NCBI GenBank assembly: GCA_021840785.1
Contig: JAKBXD010000035.1
Coordinates: 1-14,104, forward strand
Source of the DNA: Pseudomonadota bacterium
GTDB taxonomy: Bacteria > Pseudomonadota > Gammaproteobacteria > Acidithiobacillales > Acidithiobacillaceae
DNA: 14,104 nucleotides
Reading direction: 5' to 3'
Both the position numbers and the translations under genes were made by a program. Within the stretch, counting starts at the first letter, position 1, and each line of letters starts with the position of its first letter. Shown piece by piece: positions 1 to 7,153 of this stretch. Below the pieces are notes generated by a model that worked only from the letters and a program-made list of their open reading frames with translations, had not been told where the DNA came from and ran no database searches.

Positions 1-58
1 TTCGGATCTTGAAATCGGCAGACGTAGGCTGAGGGCGAGGAGAAAGGGGGCATGCTGG

Positions 59-298
59 TCAGCCCACCTCATCGCCCTTCAGCGGTGGCTTGTCCGGGCT
101 GGCCGCTAACCAATCGTCGAGGGCGGCGATATCACCACGTGCCTGACGCTCGCGGAAATAGACTTCTGTTTTGAGGGCCGAGACTTTTTCGGCGATGGCC
201 GTCACAAAAAACTGATTCATGGATACATGCTCTTCCTCAGCCACCTGGCGCACATAAGCGAGCAGGGACTCGGGCACGCGCAAGGCATAATTGGACAT
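59..298 (-). CDS. RHH-type antitoxin partner of the PIN toxin
   Basis: A 79-residue protein whose N-terminus (residues 3-42, YALRVPESL then two helices) has the strand-helix-helix pattern of ribbon-helix-helix repressors found in HicB/Arc-type antitoxins. The acidic, flexible C-terminal part (about 45-79) would be the toxin-binding segment. The ATG at 296-298 is chosen because it shares one base with the toxin stop (TGATG) and has a GAGGAG ribosome site about 8 bases upstream. The reading frame stays open further upstream, but that stretch overlaps the toxin gene out of frame and does not look like protein. By analogy the protein should neutralise the PIN toxin and repress the operon. The toxin-first gene order is the reverse of classical vapBC. 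The family is clear; the exact subfamily is not. Confidence 0.8.
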   Translation of the reverse strand: MSNYALRVPESLLAYVRQVAEEEHVSMNQFFVTAIAEKVSALKTEVYFRERQARGDIAALDDWLAASPDKPPLKGDEVG

Positions 299-735
299 CA
301 GGGTTGCTCCTCTCGCAATTGGCGCAAAAATGCGCCGGGTGTCGCCACCTTCAGGCGAAAACGCCTGGCGGTGGCAAAGTCTCGGATATTCATAGAAACC
401 AGAACGTCTGCACGGCCATTCAGCGCGGTTTCCAAGACCATTTCGTCGGAGGGATCGCGCAGTTGTGGACGCCAGAGGTAATGCAGATGGACCGCTTCGC
501 CGCATAAACACAAAGCGTCCAGAAATGCATCCGTCATAGGCACGCTTCGCCCGCTGGCTGTCAGTTGCTCCGGGCGCTTGAGCACGGCTTCATACTCCAG
601 CATCAGCGGTACCGAAAGCAAGACGAGAAATTGCCTGTTTCTCATAGCCTGCAACAAGGCGAACGACGCACCCAGACGGCTGCGGGAAGCCGCCACCAAT
701 ACGTTCGTATCCAGTACGACGCGCGGTAGTTTCAT
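298..735 (-). CDS. PIN-domain toxin (PIN_3/COG1569 type), probable ribonuclease
   Basis: A 145-residue PIN-domain protein, the toxin half of a toxin-antitoxin pair and predicted to be a metal-dependent RNase. The first beta strand carries LDTN with the catalytic Asp9. Acidic residues follow at Glu47/Glu49 and in the RDPSDE motif (Asp94, Asp97), and the late motif SMNIRDF (114-120) has Asn116 where classical VapC has Asp. I recall Asn there as common in the PIN_3 branch, so the enzyme need not be dead. The C-terminal TPGAFL segment is also typical. The ATG at 733-735 sits directly before the conserved LDTN strand; an upstream in-frame extension (to 879) lacks family resemblance. The stop overlaps the antitoxin ATG by one base, so translation is probably coupled. 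RNA target unknown. Confidence 0.82.
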   Translation of the reverse strand: MKLPRVVLDTNVLVAASRSRLGASFALLQAMRNRQFLVLLSVPLMLEYEAVLKRPEQLTASGRSVPMTDAFLDALCLCGEAVHLHYLWRPQLRDPSDEMVLETALNGRADVLVSMNIRDFATARRFRLKVATPGAFLRQLREEQP

Positions 736-742
736 ATTGCCT

Positions 743-755
743 ATGATATTATCAT
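743..755. promoter_or_regulatory. AT-rich palindrome, candidate TA autoregulation operator
   Basis: A perfect inverted repeat, ATGATA-T-TATCAT, ends 8 bp upstream of the toxin ATG. On the minus strand it contains GATAAT, a plausible -10 hexamer. RHH antitoxins commonly bind short palindromes over their own promoter, so this is a reasonable operator candidate. The symmetry is seen; the function is inferred. Confidence 0.4.
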
Positions 756-842
756 GTCGAAAAAAAACAAGCATCCCTACGCATCCATGCCCCATCACCA
801 CAGCCGTGGACCGTTTTCGGCAGTGATAGTTTGTGGTGGCGG

Positions 843-891
843 GAATGACCAACTGTCCGATACCGTCACCGGTTCTCAAGATCGGTCATTC
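843..891. repeat. 8-bp inverted repeat with inner dyad
   Basis: GAATGACC (843-850) is matched by GGTCATTC (884-891), with a smaller dyad ACCG/CGGT (862-873) between them. No T-tract follows, and no gene ends here in a way that makes it an obvious terminator. It could be the remnant of a mobile-element end or chance. The rest of 756-1302 holds no gene I can support. Confidence 0.25.
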
Positions 892-1302
892 TGGCGTCGG
901 TTTCCTGACGTGGAGCGGACAAAATCCCAATGAGTGCAACTCGGCCGAAGCGGCTCTTGGGGCCAAATGATACCAACGACAGTTGTCGGCCTCCTTACAG
1001 CCTATTCAGGTTGGTCCGATCCCTTTCCTTCGGTTGAACCATGACTCAGGTAGTAATTTCATTAAACCTGCCCGCCAACCCCTTTAAACTTCTCGACAAA
1101 AGCAACGATTTTCTGAAATACGCTTTGCTTTTTGGTCAGGTACTGCGGGTTTAACGGGCTCCGCCGGAAGCTGGCCAGATGAACCTGCTGGAGGAGGCCG
1201 TCGACCTTCGGTGAAATGATGTTCCAGGAATAGGTGCTAAGGCAGCCCAATCGGGCACACGAATGCATCAATTGACGGATCAATGGCACGCAAGAAGCCA
1301 TC

Positions 1303-1446
1303 ATGCGGCGTGAGGACGATCGCTTGATTATCGAGCCCGTAAAACGCAAAGGGCTTCTGGCCACTCTGGCGAGTCTTTCTGCCTTGGATGAGGAGTTCCC
1401 GGATACGGATCGCGATTTTCTCCCACTGGATGACATCGAACTGTGA
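1303..1446 (+). pseudogene. vapB-like antitoxin remnant (C-terminal half)
   Basis: An in-frame 47-codon segment starts [19 protein letters not shown] and ends FLPLDDIEL before TGA. This is the C-terminal half of a VapB/AbrB-type antitoxin: end of the swapped-hairpin DNA-binding fold, then the acidic tail that binds VapC. A normal VapB is about 75-80 residues, and the N-terminal strand expected upstream is absent; an in-frame stop lies at 1273-1275. The ATG could still start a short peptide, but it would lack most of the DNA-binding domain. Overlapping its stop, GTG at 1443-1445 begins VSGTRRYLL, which resembles the start of a VapC toxin and then breaks down. Family assignment is from recognised sequence pattern, not a database search. 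Confidence 0.6.
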
Positions 1447-1483
1447 GTGGGACCCGTCGCTACCTGCTGGTTGGACAACCCAT

Positions 1484-1769
1484 ACGAGGGGGTTGGCCCT
1501 ATTCAATCTGGCCATTGATAGCAAGCTTCGTGGATGTGATCTGGTCAATCCCGGGAATCCCTGGCGATCTGGATCGCCAAGGTCGATTTGAAGCCTGAGC
1601 AGTATCTTTTTCCCGGCCAGCTAAGGGCATCCCCAATTCGTCCACCCGTCAATATGCCAGGATCGTTGATCGGTGGGTGAGCTCCATTGGTCTTGATCCC
1701 ACGACGTATGGTACCCTCGGCATGCACGGGACCAAAGGCGACTCCTATTTACAAGCTCAGGTCAATTAA
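1484..1769 (+). pseudogene. Decayed tyrosine recombinase (integrase) fragments
   Basis: Three plus-strand pieces in different frames read as parts of one small tyrosine recombinase. Piece one (about 1484-1546) gives [20 protein letters not shown], the start of the catalytic domain with the Arg of the active site. Piece two (about 1561-1635) gives AIWIAKVDLKPEQYLFPGQL. Piece three (about 1641-1769) gives STRQYARIVDRWVSSIGLD and runs to a TAA. Roughly 40-50 residues expected between pieces one and two are missing, and the frame shifts between two and three. Where an intact homologue would have the conserved His-x-x-Arg region, this copy has GMHGTKGDS, so the active site is lost. It cannot encode a working enzyme. 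It is the only sign of mobile DNA in the window. Confidence 0.65.
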
Positions 1770-1857
1770 TTTAATTTATGAATGGTTTATTTCGAAGATC
1801 ATTCACCGGGTGGCTAATGCAGCCCGCTCGTCTACTCCACATCAAGGATAGAGCACC

Positions 1858-2352
1858 ATGGGTTTTAACGGCTTTCGAACCTGCCGCCTCCGCGATCCGC
1901 TCTTATGGATAAGCGTCGCGCTGCTGATGGTTTTTGCGGGTGGCGCCAATGCCACTGGCATCGCGCAAATCATCCACGCACGCAAGGTGCACTTCAGGAC
2001 ACTCGGCAGGACCGACAAACTTCTGCGGGATCAGATGGATCGCTCGCACCTGAATTGGCGCCTGATCCAAGTGGACGCGAGGCAAATTGCCTTGCTTGCC
2101 GATTCCCTGCCCACATGGTTTCCTGCGGGCAGCGGGAAAGGGCATGGGGTCGGCACCCGAGCGAGCCGGGAAATCTGGGCGAAACCCGCTGCGTTCACCC
2201 AGGCCGCACAGAGAATGCGAATCAGCGCACAAAACATGACGCGGGACGCCGCAGACCACGACCTTCACGCGTTCGCACTGGATACCAGGAGACTCGGTCA
2301 GTCCTGCGACAGTTGCCATCGGGTTTTCCGCACGCACAGCGGCTGGTGGTGA
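1858..2352 (+). CDS. Cytochrome c' (class II c-type cytochrome), exported
   Basis: A 164-residue protein with a Sec signal peptide: basic residues 7-12, a hydrophobic core about 14-29, and a likely cleavage after Ala-Asn-Ala at 30-32. The mature part has the four-helix-bundle layout of cytochrome c': RKVHFRTLGRTDKLL near the mature N-terminus and a single C-terminal haem site CDSCH (Cys150, Cys153, His154) close to the end, the diagnostic position for class II. It should fold in the periplasm with covalent haem. Family roles include NO binding or electron transfer; which applies here is unknown. The ATG has AAGGA at 1844-1848. It is the first gene of a unit with the b561-type protein (6-base gap). 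Confidence 0.85.
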   Translation: MGFNGFRTCRLRDPLLWISVALLMVFAGGANATGIAQIIHARKVHFRTLGRTDKLLRDQMDRSHLNWRLIQVDARQIALLADSLPTWFPAGSGKGHGVGTRASREIWAKPAAFTQAAQRMRISAQNMTRDAADHDLHAFALDTRRLGQSCDSCHRVFRTHSGWW

Positions 2353-2358
2353 TGCATC

Positions 2359-3033
2359 ATGGTCAACACGGGGGGTTCAGTTCGAAAGCGTGTTCGAGTC
2401 TGGGATCTGCCGACGAGGATCTGGCACTGGAGCATCCTGATTCTGTTCGCGACCTGCTGGTGGACCGCGGACACCGATCACATGCGATGGCACCTGTTCG
2501 CCGGCTACGGAGTCCTCGGTATCGTGTCTTTTCGGATTTTGTGGGGTTTTTGCGGCGGACAGACTGCCAGGTTCAGCAGTTTCGTTCGCGGACCCGCGAG
2601 CGTCTGGCGCTATGCTCGCAAGCTCTGCGATCGCGATCGCTATGAGTCACTCGGTCACAATCCGCTGGGTGCACTCAGTATCATCGTAATGCTGAGCCTT
2701 TTGCTGCTGCAAACGATTCTCGGTCTATTCGCGGTCAATAACGACGGCGGCTCCTCAGGTCCATTGTCCCAGTGGGTCTCTTACACGACCGGACGGCGTT
2801 TCGCACATTGGCACGCCGACAATTTCAATCTCCTTTTGCTCATCATTGGTCTGCATCTCACCGCGATCGTATTCTACCGCCTGGTTCGCGGAGAGAACCT
2901 GGTGTCGGCCATGATTCATGGCTACAAGTCGCACCGATCATCCGGTGAAACTCCGTATTTCGTGCCGCTGTGGCGCGCGGTACTGCTCGCCGTCCCGATT
3001 CTCATCGGGATCGTATTGTTGGCGAGAATCTAA
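2359..3033 (+). CDS. Cytochrome b561-type di-haem membrane protein
   Basis: A 224-residue integral membrane protein of the bacterial cytochrome b561/Ni-Fe hydrogenase b-subunit family. It opens with VRVWDLPTRIWHWS, the family signature with haem ligand His23. Other candidate ligands are His45 in RWHLFAGYG, His150/His152 in AHWHADN and His166 in GLHLTAI; GHNPLG (99-104) is also typical. Hydrophobic segments lie at about 23-37, 45-64, 104-125, 156-175 and 205-222, so a fifth, C-terminal helix follows the four-helix core. The likely role is electron transfer between the quinone pool or a dehydrogenase and a periplasmic acceptor. The neighbouring cytochrome c' (6 bases upstream) is a natural partner. 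The ATG immediately follows the cytochrome c' stop, consistent with coupled translation. Confidence 0.88.
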   Translation: MVNTGGSVRKRVRVWDLPTRIWHWSILILFATCWWTADTDHMRWHLFAGYGVLGIVSFRILWGFCGGQTARFSSFVRGPASVWRYARKLCDRDRYESLGHNPLGALSIIVMLSLLLLQTILGLFAVNNDGGSSGPLSQWVSYTTGRRFAHWHADNFNLLLLIIGLHLTAIVFYRLVRGENLVSAMIHGYKSHRSSGETPYFVPLWRAVLLAVPILIGIVLLARI

Positions 3034-3043
3034 TGGAGTGCTT

Positions 3044-4294
3044 ATGGCAGCGCATGGCGAAGTGGCGGTTCTGGGGGCAGGTATTGTTGGGGTCTCCATT
3101 GCCTTGCAACTGCAGTTACGGGGTCGTTCCACCATTCTTCTGGATCAACAGGGGCCCGGAGAGGGAACGTCCTTCGGCAATGCCGGCCTGATTCAGCGCG
3201 AGGCGGTTATGCCGCACCCCTTCCCCCGTGCCCTCGCGACGCTGCTCAGCTATGCCCGTAATCAGTCGACCGAGGCTTACTACCGGGGGACAATGTTGCC
3301 GCGTCTGGCCATTCCCTTCATGCAGTACTGGTATAACTCCCAGGAAGATCGTCATCGGATGATTGCCCGGCATTATGCCGCACTGATTACCCACTGTTTG
3401 GATGATCACCTGGCTCTGGCCGGCGCGGCTGGGGTGATTGACCTGTTCCGTCCCGGTGGTTGGTTGCAGGTGCATGAAGAGCCCGAGTCTCTGGATCATG
3501 CTTTGAAAGAGGCGGCATTTAAGGCCGAAAATTTTGCGGTGGCCTACGATGCGCTCGACAGCGCTCAGGTGGCGGCGATGGAGTGCAGTCTGCGCCCCGG
3601 ATTGGCCGGTGGCATCCACTGGACCCAGCCGCTGGCCGTCGTCGATCCCCATGCGCTCACGCGCGCGTACCTGAACTATTTTACCAGGATGGGTGGCGAA
3701 TTCCGCACCAGCGCCGTGCAGGGTGTGGAGCGCAGTTCGACGGGATGGCGCATTGCTACGGTGCATGAACCGGTCGGCGCCGCCGAGGTGGTGGTGGCTT
3801 TGGGCGCATGGTCGCCGGATGTGACTCGGCCTTTGGGCTACCACCCGCCGCTTTTTGCAAAAAGGGGCTATCACATGCACTACGCGCAGCCGGAGGCCAC
3901 ACCACTTTGTCACCCGGTGCTCGATGCCGACCAGGGCTATGTATTGGCGCCCATGCAGCGCGGTATCCGCCTGACGACCGGGGCGGAGTTTGCGCATAGG
4001 GATGCTCCGCCATCGGTTATTCCGCTCACCCGCGCGGAGGCGCAGGCACGTCGGTTATTGCCTGCCCTGGGCAAGCGTTTGGACGCCGATCCCTGGATGG
4101 GGGTACGCCCCTGCACGCCGGATATGCTGCCGATCATCGGTCGGGCGCCAGGGCATCCTGGGGTCTGGTATGCCTTTGGTCATTGTCATCAAGGCTTGAC
4201 CCTGGGACCCACCACCGGGCGCCTGCTGGCTGAAATGATGGCGGGTGAAACGCCGTTTACCGATCCCGCACCCTATCGCCCGGAGCGCTTCTGA
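3044..4294 (+). CDS. DadA-like FAD-dependent amino acid oxidoreductase
   Basis: A 416-residue flavoprotein of the DAO/D-amino-acid dehydrogenase family. The N-terminus has the dinucleotide fold VLGAGIVGVS (Gly11, Gly13, Gly16), with Asp34 at the end of the second strand, and GTSFGNAGLI (41-50), a DadA signature. The C-terminus has WMGVRPCTPDMLPIIGRAP (351-369) and FGHCHQGLTLGP (378-389), the FAD-contact region. DadA oxidises D-amino acids to 2-oxo acids and passes electrons to the membrane quinone pool; substrate cannot be read from sequence, and other D-amino acids or N-alkyl amino acids remain possible. The ATG at 3044 has GGAG at 3035-3038. The frame extends upstream to 2918 but only inside the b561 gene. 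It sits 10 bases after that gene and converges on ilvA with 5 bases between. Confidence 0.82.
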   Translation: MAAHGEVAVLGAGIVGVSIALQLQLRGRSTILLDQQGPGEGTSFGNAGLIQREAVMPHPFPRALATLLSYARNQSTEAYYRGTMLPRLAIPFMQYWYNSQEDRHRMIARHYAALITHCLDDHLALAGAAGVIDLFRPGGWLQVHEEPESLDHALKEAAFKAENFAVAYDALDSAQVAAMECSLRPGLAGGIHWTQPLAVVDPHALTRAYLNYFTRMGGEFRTSAVQGVERSSTGWRIATVHEPVGAAEVVVALGAWSPDVTRPLGYHPPLFAKRGYHMHYAQPEATPLCHPVLDADQGYVLAPMQRGIRLTTGAEFAHRDAPPSVIPLTRAEAQARRLLPALGKRLDADPWMGVRPCTPDMLPIIGRAPGHPGVWYAFGHCHQGLTLGPTTGRLLAEMMAGETPFTDPAPYRPERF

Positions 4295-4296
4295 GC

Positions 4297-4312
4297 GGGT
4301 CAGTGCTGACCC
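4297..4312. terminator. Short GC-rich hairpin between convergent genes
   Basis: GGGTCA-GTGC-TGACCC forms a 6-bp stem with a 4-base loop across the gap between the oxidoreductase and ilvA stops, overlapping the ilvA stop codon. There is no T-run on either side, so intrinsic termination would be weak. It may simply be a structured convergent junction. Confidence 0.25.
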
Positions 4313-5820
4313 TGATCCAGAAAAAACTGGTAGGCGGGGTTGGCGGTTTCCGCCACATGCGGGTATTCGAGCCGGGCGAGCAGCGATTCAAATTGCGTCA
4401 TCTCGGTATCCGGCACTTCAAAACCCGCCAGTACCCGGCCCAGGTCAACGCCATTGTTGCGATAATGGAAGAGACTGATATTCCAGTGCCCGCCCAGCTG
4501 GTCAAGAAATTCCATTAGCGCACCCGGACGTTCCGGAAACTCAAAGCGATAAATCCGCTCGTTCTGCGCCGCCGCCGCATGGCCACCGACCATATGACGA
4601 ATATGCAGCTTGGCCATTTCATCATCACTTAAGTCCAGCGCCTCGTGGCCCGTCGTCCGTAAGCTCTCCAGCAACGCATGGGCGTCTTCCCGGTCGCGGA
4701 TGGCCACACCGACAAAAATATGTGCCTGATCCCGGCGGTGCAGGCGATAGTTGAATTCGGTGACGACCCGCTGACCAATGGCCGCGCAGAAGGCACGAAA
4801 GGCTCCCGGTCGCTCCGGAATCGTGACCGCAAACAGCGCCTCGCGGGCTTCGCCCAGTTCCGCCCGCTCGGCAATAAAGCGCAGGCGATCGAAGTTCATG
4901 TTGGCGCCGGAGAGGATGGCGACCCAGGCCCCGCCCTGGCCGGAATCGGTGGCCGCCATCCGTTTGAGGCCCGCCAAGGCAAGCGCACCCGCCGGCTCCA
5001 TAATGGAACGGGTCTCGTCAAAAACATCCTTGATGGCTGCGCAGATCTCGTCATTACTCACCCGCACAATCTCATCCACATATTTTTGACAGAGGGCAAA
5101 GGTGCGTTCTCCCACCTGGCGCACCGCCACGCCATCGGCGAAAATGCCGACCTGCGGCAGGGTCACCCGCATTCCCGCTTGCAATGACTGATACATGGCA
5201 TCGGCCTCAAAGGGTTCAACGCCAATGATGCGAATCTCCGGCACGATGGATTTCAGGTAACCCGCCACCCCGGCGATGAGCCCGCCGCCCCCCACCGGAA
5301 TGAAAATCGCTTCCAGGCCAGCACCCCGCTGGCGGAGTATCTCTGCGCCTATCGTTCCCTGTCCGGCAATGACCAGCGGGTCGTCAAAGGGTGGAATGAA
5401 GACCATGCCCGACTCGGCGATCAGCGCGTCGCAATGCGACTGCGCGTCGGAGTAGCTGTCGCCATGAAGAATGACTTCCACACCCCGCGCCCGTACCGCA
5501 TTGACTTTGATTTCCGGGGTGGTGCCGGGCATGACGATCACCGCACGGATACCCAGTTTCTGGGCAGCGTAGGCAACGCCCTGCGCATGATTGCCGGCGC
5601 TGGCGGTGATGACACCGCGTGCTTTTTCGGCGTCCGAAAGCTGGGCGATCTTGTTGTAGGCGCCGCGCAGTTTGAAGCTGAACACCGGCTGCAGGTCTTC
5701 GCGTTTGAACAACACTTCGCGCTGCAGGCGTGCGCTCAGTTTGGGCGCCGCTTCCAGGGGCGTTTCTCGGGCCACATCGTAGACCCGGCTGCACAGCACT
5801 TCGCGGAGCAGGTTTTTCAC
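4300..5820 (-). CDS. ilvA: Threonine ammonia-lyase, biosynthetic
   Basis: A 506-residue PLP enzyme that deaminates L-threonine to 2-oxobutanoate, the first committed step to isoleucine. The PLP lysine is Lys50 in FSFKLRGAYN, ASAGNHAQGVA is at 73-83, and the phosphate-binding glycine loop GGGGLIAG is at 177-184. Two regulatory ACT-like repeats follow: about 328-400 (FAVTIPERPGAF) and 422-500 (YRFEFPERPGAL). This two-domain tail, and the length (E. coli IlvA is about 514), mark the isoleucine-feedback-regulated biosynthetic form, not the short catabolic one. The start is GTG at 5818-5820, overlapping the stop of the ModE-like gene by 4 bases (GTGA), so translation is probably coupled. It is the last gene of the four-gene minus-strand unit. 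Confidence 0.95.
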   Translation of the reverse strand: MKNLLREVLCSRVYDVARETPLEAAPKLSARLQREVLFKREDLQPVFSFKLRGAYNKIAQLSDAEKARGVITASAGNHAQGVAYAAQKLGIRAVIVMPGTTPEIKVNAVRARGVEVILHGDSYSDAQSHCDALIAESGMVFIPPFDDPLVIAGQGTIGAEILRQRGAGLEAIFIPVGGGGLIAGVAGYLKSIVPEIRIIGVEPFEADAMYQSLQAGMRVTLPQVGIFADGVAVRQVGERTFALCQKYVDEIVRVSNDEICAAIKDVFDETRSIMEPAGALALAGLKRMAATDSGQGGAWVAILSGANMNFDRLRFIAERAELGEAREALFAVTIPERPGAFRAFCAAIGQRVVTEFNYRLHRRDQAHIFVGVAIRDREDAHALLESLRTTGHEALDLSDDEMAKLHIRHMVGGHAAAAQNERIYRFEFPERPGALMEFLDQLGGHWNISLFHYRNNGVDLGRVLAGFEVPDTEMTQFESLLARLEYPHVAETANPAYQFFLDQGQH

Positions 5821-6188
5821 GAAGCGTTTTCTTCCGGTGTGTGGAGTTGCATGAGTTTGCGGAATTCGGCGATATCAGGAGCGAGGGTAGCATTCGCCTT
5901 GCTTTCCATCGCCTCATAGCGCTTCAAGACTTCTTCGCCCATCTCGGTCAGATGGGCGCCGCCGCCATGGCTGCCACCCGTGGCCGTGCTGACTAGCGGT
6001 GCCAGAAAGCAGTGATTCATGGTATCCACCAGCAACCATGCGCGCCGGTAACTCATGTGCATCGTGCGCGCAGCTGCGGAGATGGAGCCTTTTTCGCGAA
6101 TATGGCGGAGCAGTTCGGCCTTGCCGGGGCCAACGGCGATGGCTTCTGCCAGAAGAATGCGAAGACGCGGCTGTAGATGGTCTGTCAT
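5817..6188 (-). CDS. Stand-alone ModE-type winged helix-turn-helix regulator
   Basis: A 123-residue protein matching only the N-terminal DNA-binding domain of ModE. GKAELLRHIREKGSISAAA (22-40) leads into the recognition helix MSYRRAWLLVDTMN (45-58); a Gly-rich wing follows (ATGGSHGGGAHL, 69-80), then LTEMGEEVLKRYE (80-92). Full ModE (about 260 residues) has molybdate-binding TOBE domains after this; here the protein simply ends, so molybdate sensing is not supported. Similar single-domain ModE-like proteins are widespread and mostly unassigned. Its ATG overlaps the hydrolase stop (ATGA) and its TGA overlaps the ilvA GTG. It could regulate this operon or act elsewhere on the chromosome; the sequence does not decide. 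Confidence 0.8.
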   Translation of the reverse strand: MTDHLQPRLRILLAEAIAVGPGKAELLRHIREKGSISAAARTMHMSYRRAWLLVDTMNHCFLAPLVSTATGGSHGGGAHLTEMGEEVLKRYEAMESKANATLAPDIAEFRKLMQLHTPEENAS

Positions 6189-7153
6189 GGGGTGCTCTTC
6201 CTCTCAAAATAATCCAGCAGCGTGTTTGGCAACCAGCGCAGATGACCGGGAAAGGTTCCATCTATAAAGCCAACATGACCGCCTTGCTCGGTGATGCAAC
6301 GTGTTACGGCCGGGCTTGTCTGAACATTACGCAGGCTGTTGATGGGTACAATGGGATCATCTGCGCTGTTCAGAAGCAGTGTGGGCACATTGATACGTGA
6401 CAACAACGGCGCTGCGGAGCCCTCTTTCCAGAGGTGAACGGCGCCTGAGAAACCATGCACCGGTGCCGTAAAATATTCATCGAAATCATACACGCTTTTT
6501 GCCGAAAAGACCCGCGGCCAGTCCGCCAGATCCGGGTAACTGGTCTTGTAATGGCGGACGGACGCCTTCATTTTCTGGAGAAAATACTGATTGTAGAAGC
6601 GAAAGTGACTGGATTGCAGATGCTCTGCCGTCGCGACCAGATCAATAGGGGCGCAGACCGCAGCCGCACGTTCCAGATTTTTGCGCGCCGCGTCCCCGAC
6701 CTCGCCCAGATATTTGAGTAAGGCGTTACCGCCCAGGGAAACGCCGACGGCGTAGCGTGGGCGACGCGGGAACAGTGCGCTGGCGCGCTCCAGCATCCAG
6801 CGAATCTCGGCGCTGTCACCCGCGTGGTAGCCGCGGGGCAGTAAGTTGTTTATCCCCCCGCAGCCGCGGAAATTGATAAAACAGCCCGCCCAGCCCCTCC
6901 GCCGCAGTCCCGCCGCGAGGGAGCGGGCATAATGTCCCCGCGAACTGCTCGCCAAGCCGTGAAAGAGAATAACCACGGGCGCATCGGTTGATGCGTCCAC
7001 CCAGTCTACAGCGACCCGGTCGCCGTCAGGGGTTTCCCAGATTTCCCGGCGAAAATCGACAGGATCCGAGCGAGCGAAAAAGGGCGCCCATATGGTCTGA
7101 AAATCGCCACCCCTCGACCACCAGGGCGGATGAAAGGTGCGGGAAGGATTCAA
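6185..7153 (-). CDS. YheT-family alpha/beta hydrolase
   Basis: A hydrolase of about 322 residues in the YheT/COG0429 family, functionally poorly defined. Numbering from the chosen start, the N-terminal FHPPWWSRGGDFQTIW (about 8-23) is the family hallmark; the oxyanion region is LFHGLASSSRGHY; the nucleophile Ser139 lies in GVSLGGNALLKYLG; the acid is Asp265 or Asp266 in NSADDPIVP; and His293 lies in EQGGHVGF. The start is uncertain: no in-frame ATG exists before the conserved block. TTG at 7151-7153 overlaps the upstream stop as TTGA, matching the overlaps elsewhere in this unit, and gives the usual family length. TTG codons at 7205-7207 and 7214-7216 are alternatives. Substrate unknown; family members are esterase-like. 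Confidence 0.82.
   Translation of the reverse strand: MNPSRTFHPPWWSRGGDFQTIWAPFFARSDPVDFRREIWETPDGDRVAVDWVDASTDAPVVILFHGLASSSRGHYARSLAAGLRRRGWAGCFINFRGCGGINNLLPRGYHAGDSAEIRWMLERASALFPRRPRYAVGVSLGGNALLKYLGEVGDAARKNLERAAAVCAPIDLVATAEHLQSSHFRFYNQYFLQKMKASVRHYKTSYPDLADWPRVFSAKSVYDFDEYFTAPVHGFSGAVHLWKEGSAAPLLSRINVPTLLLNSADDPIVPINSLRNVQTSPAVTRCITEQGGHVGFIDGTFPGHLRWLPNTLLDYFERKSTP

Noticed and set aside
1041..1154. Short plus-strand frame of 37 codons starting [10 protein letters not shown].
   Set aside because: No ribosome site, no family resemblance, and located in decayed DNA.
1062..1478. Minus-strand open frame of 138 codons in the accessory gap.
   Set aside because: Its first part is antisense to the vapB remnant and is rich in Ser/Arg as shadow frames are. 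The tail ([18 protein letters not shown]) looks more protein-like and faintly recalls transposase C-termini, but I could not place it in a family.
1905..2645. Plus-strand open frame of 246 codons spanning cytochrome c' and b561 genes.
   Set aside because: Out of frame with two clearly recognisable genes and has no protein-family features.
3116..3997. Minus-strand open frame of 293 codons opposite the DadA-like gene.
   Set aside because: Rich in His, Arg and Gly without domain motifs; opposite a well-supported flavoprotein.
5817..6188. Full molybdate-responsive ModE.
   Set aside because: Only the DNA-binding domain is present; no TOBE domains and no molybdate transport genes in the window.
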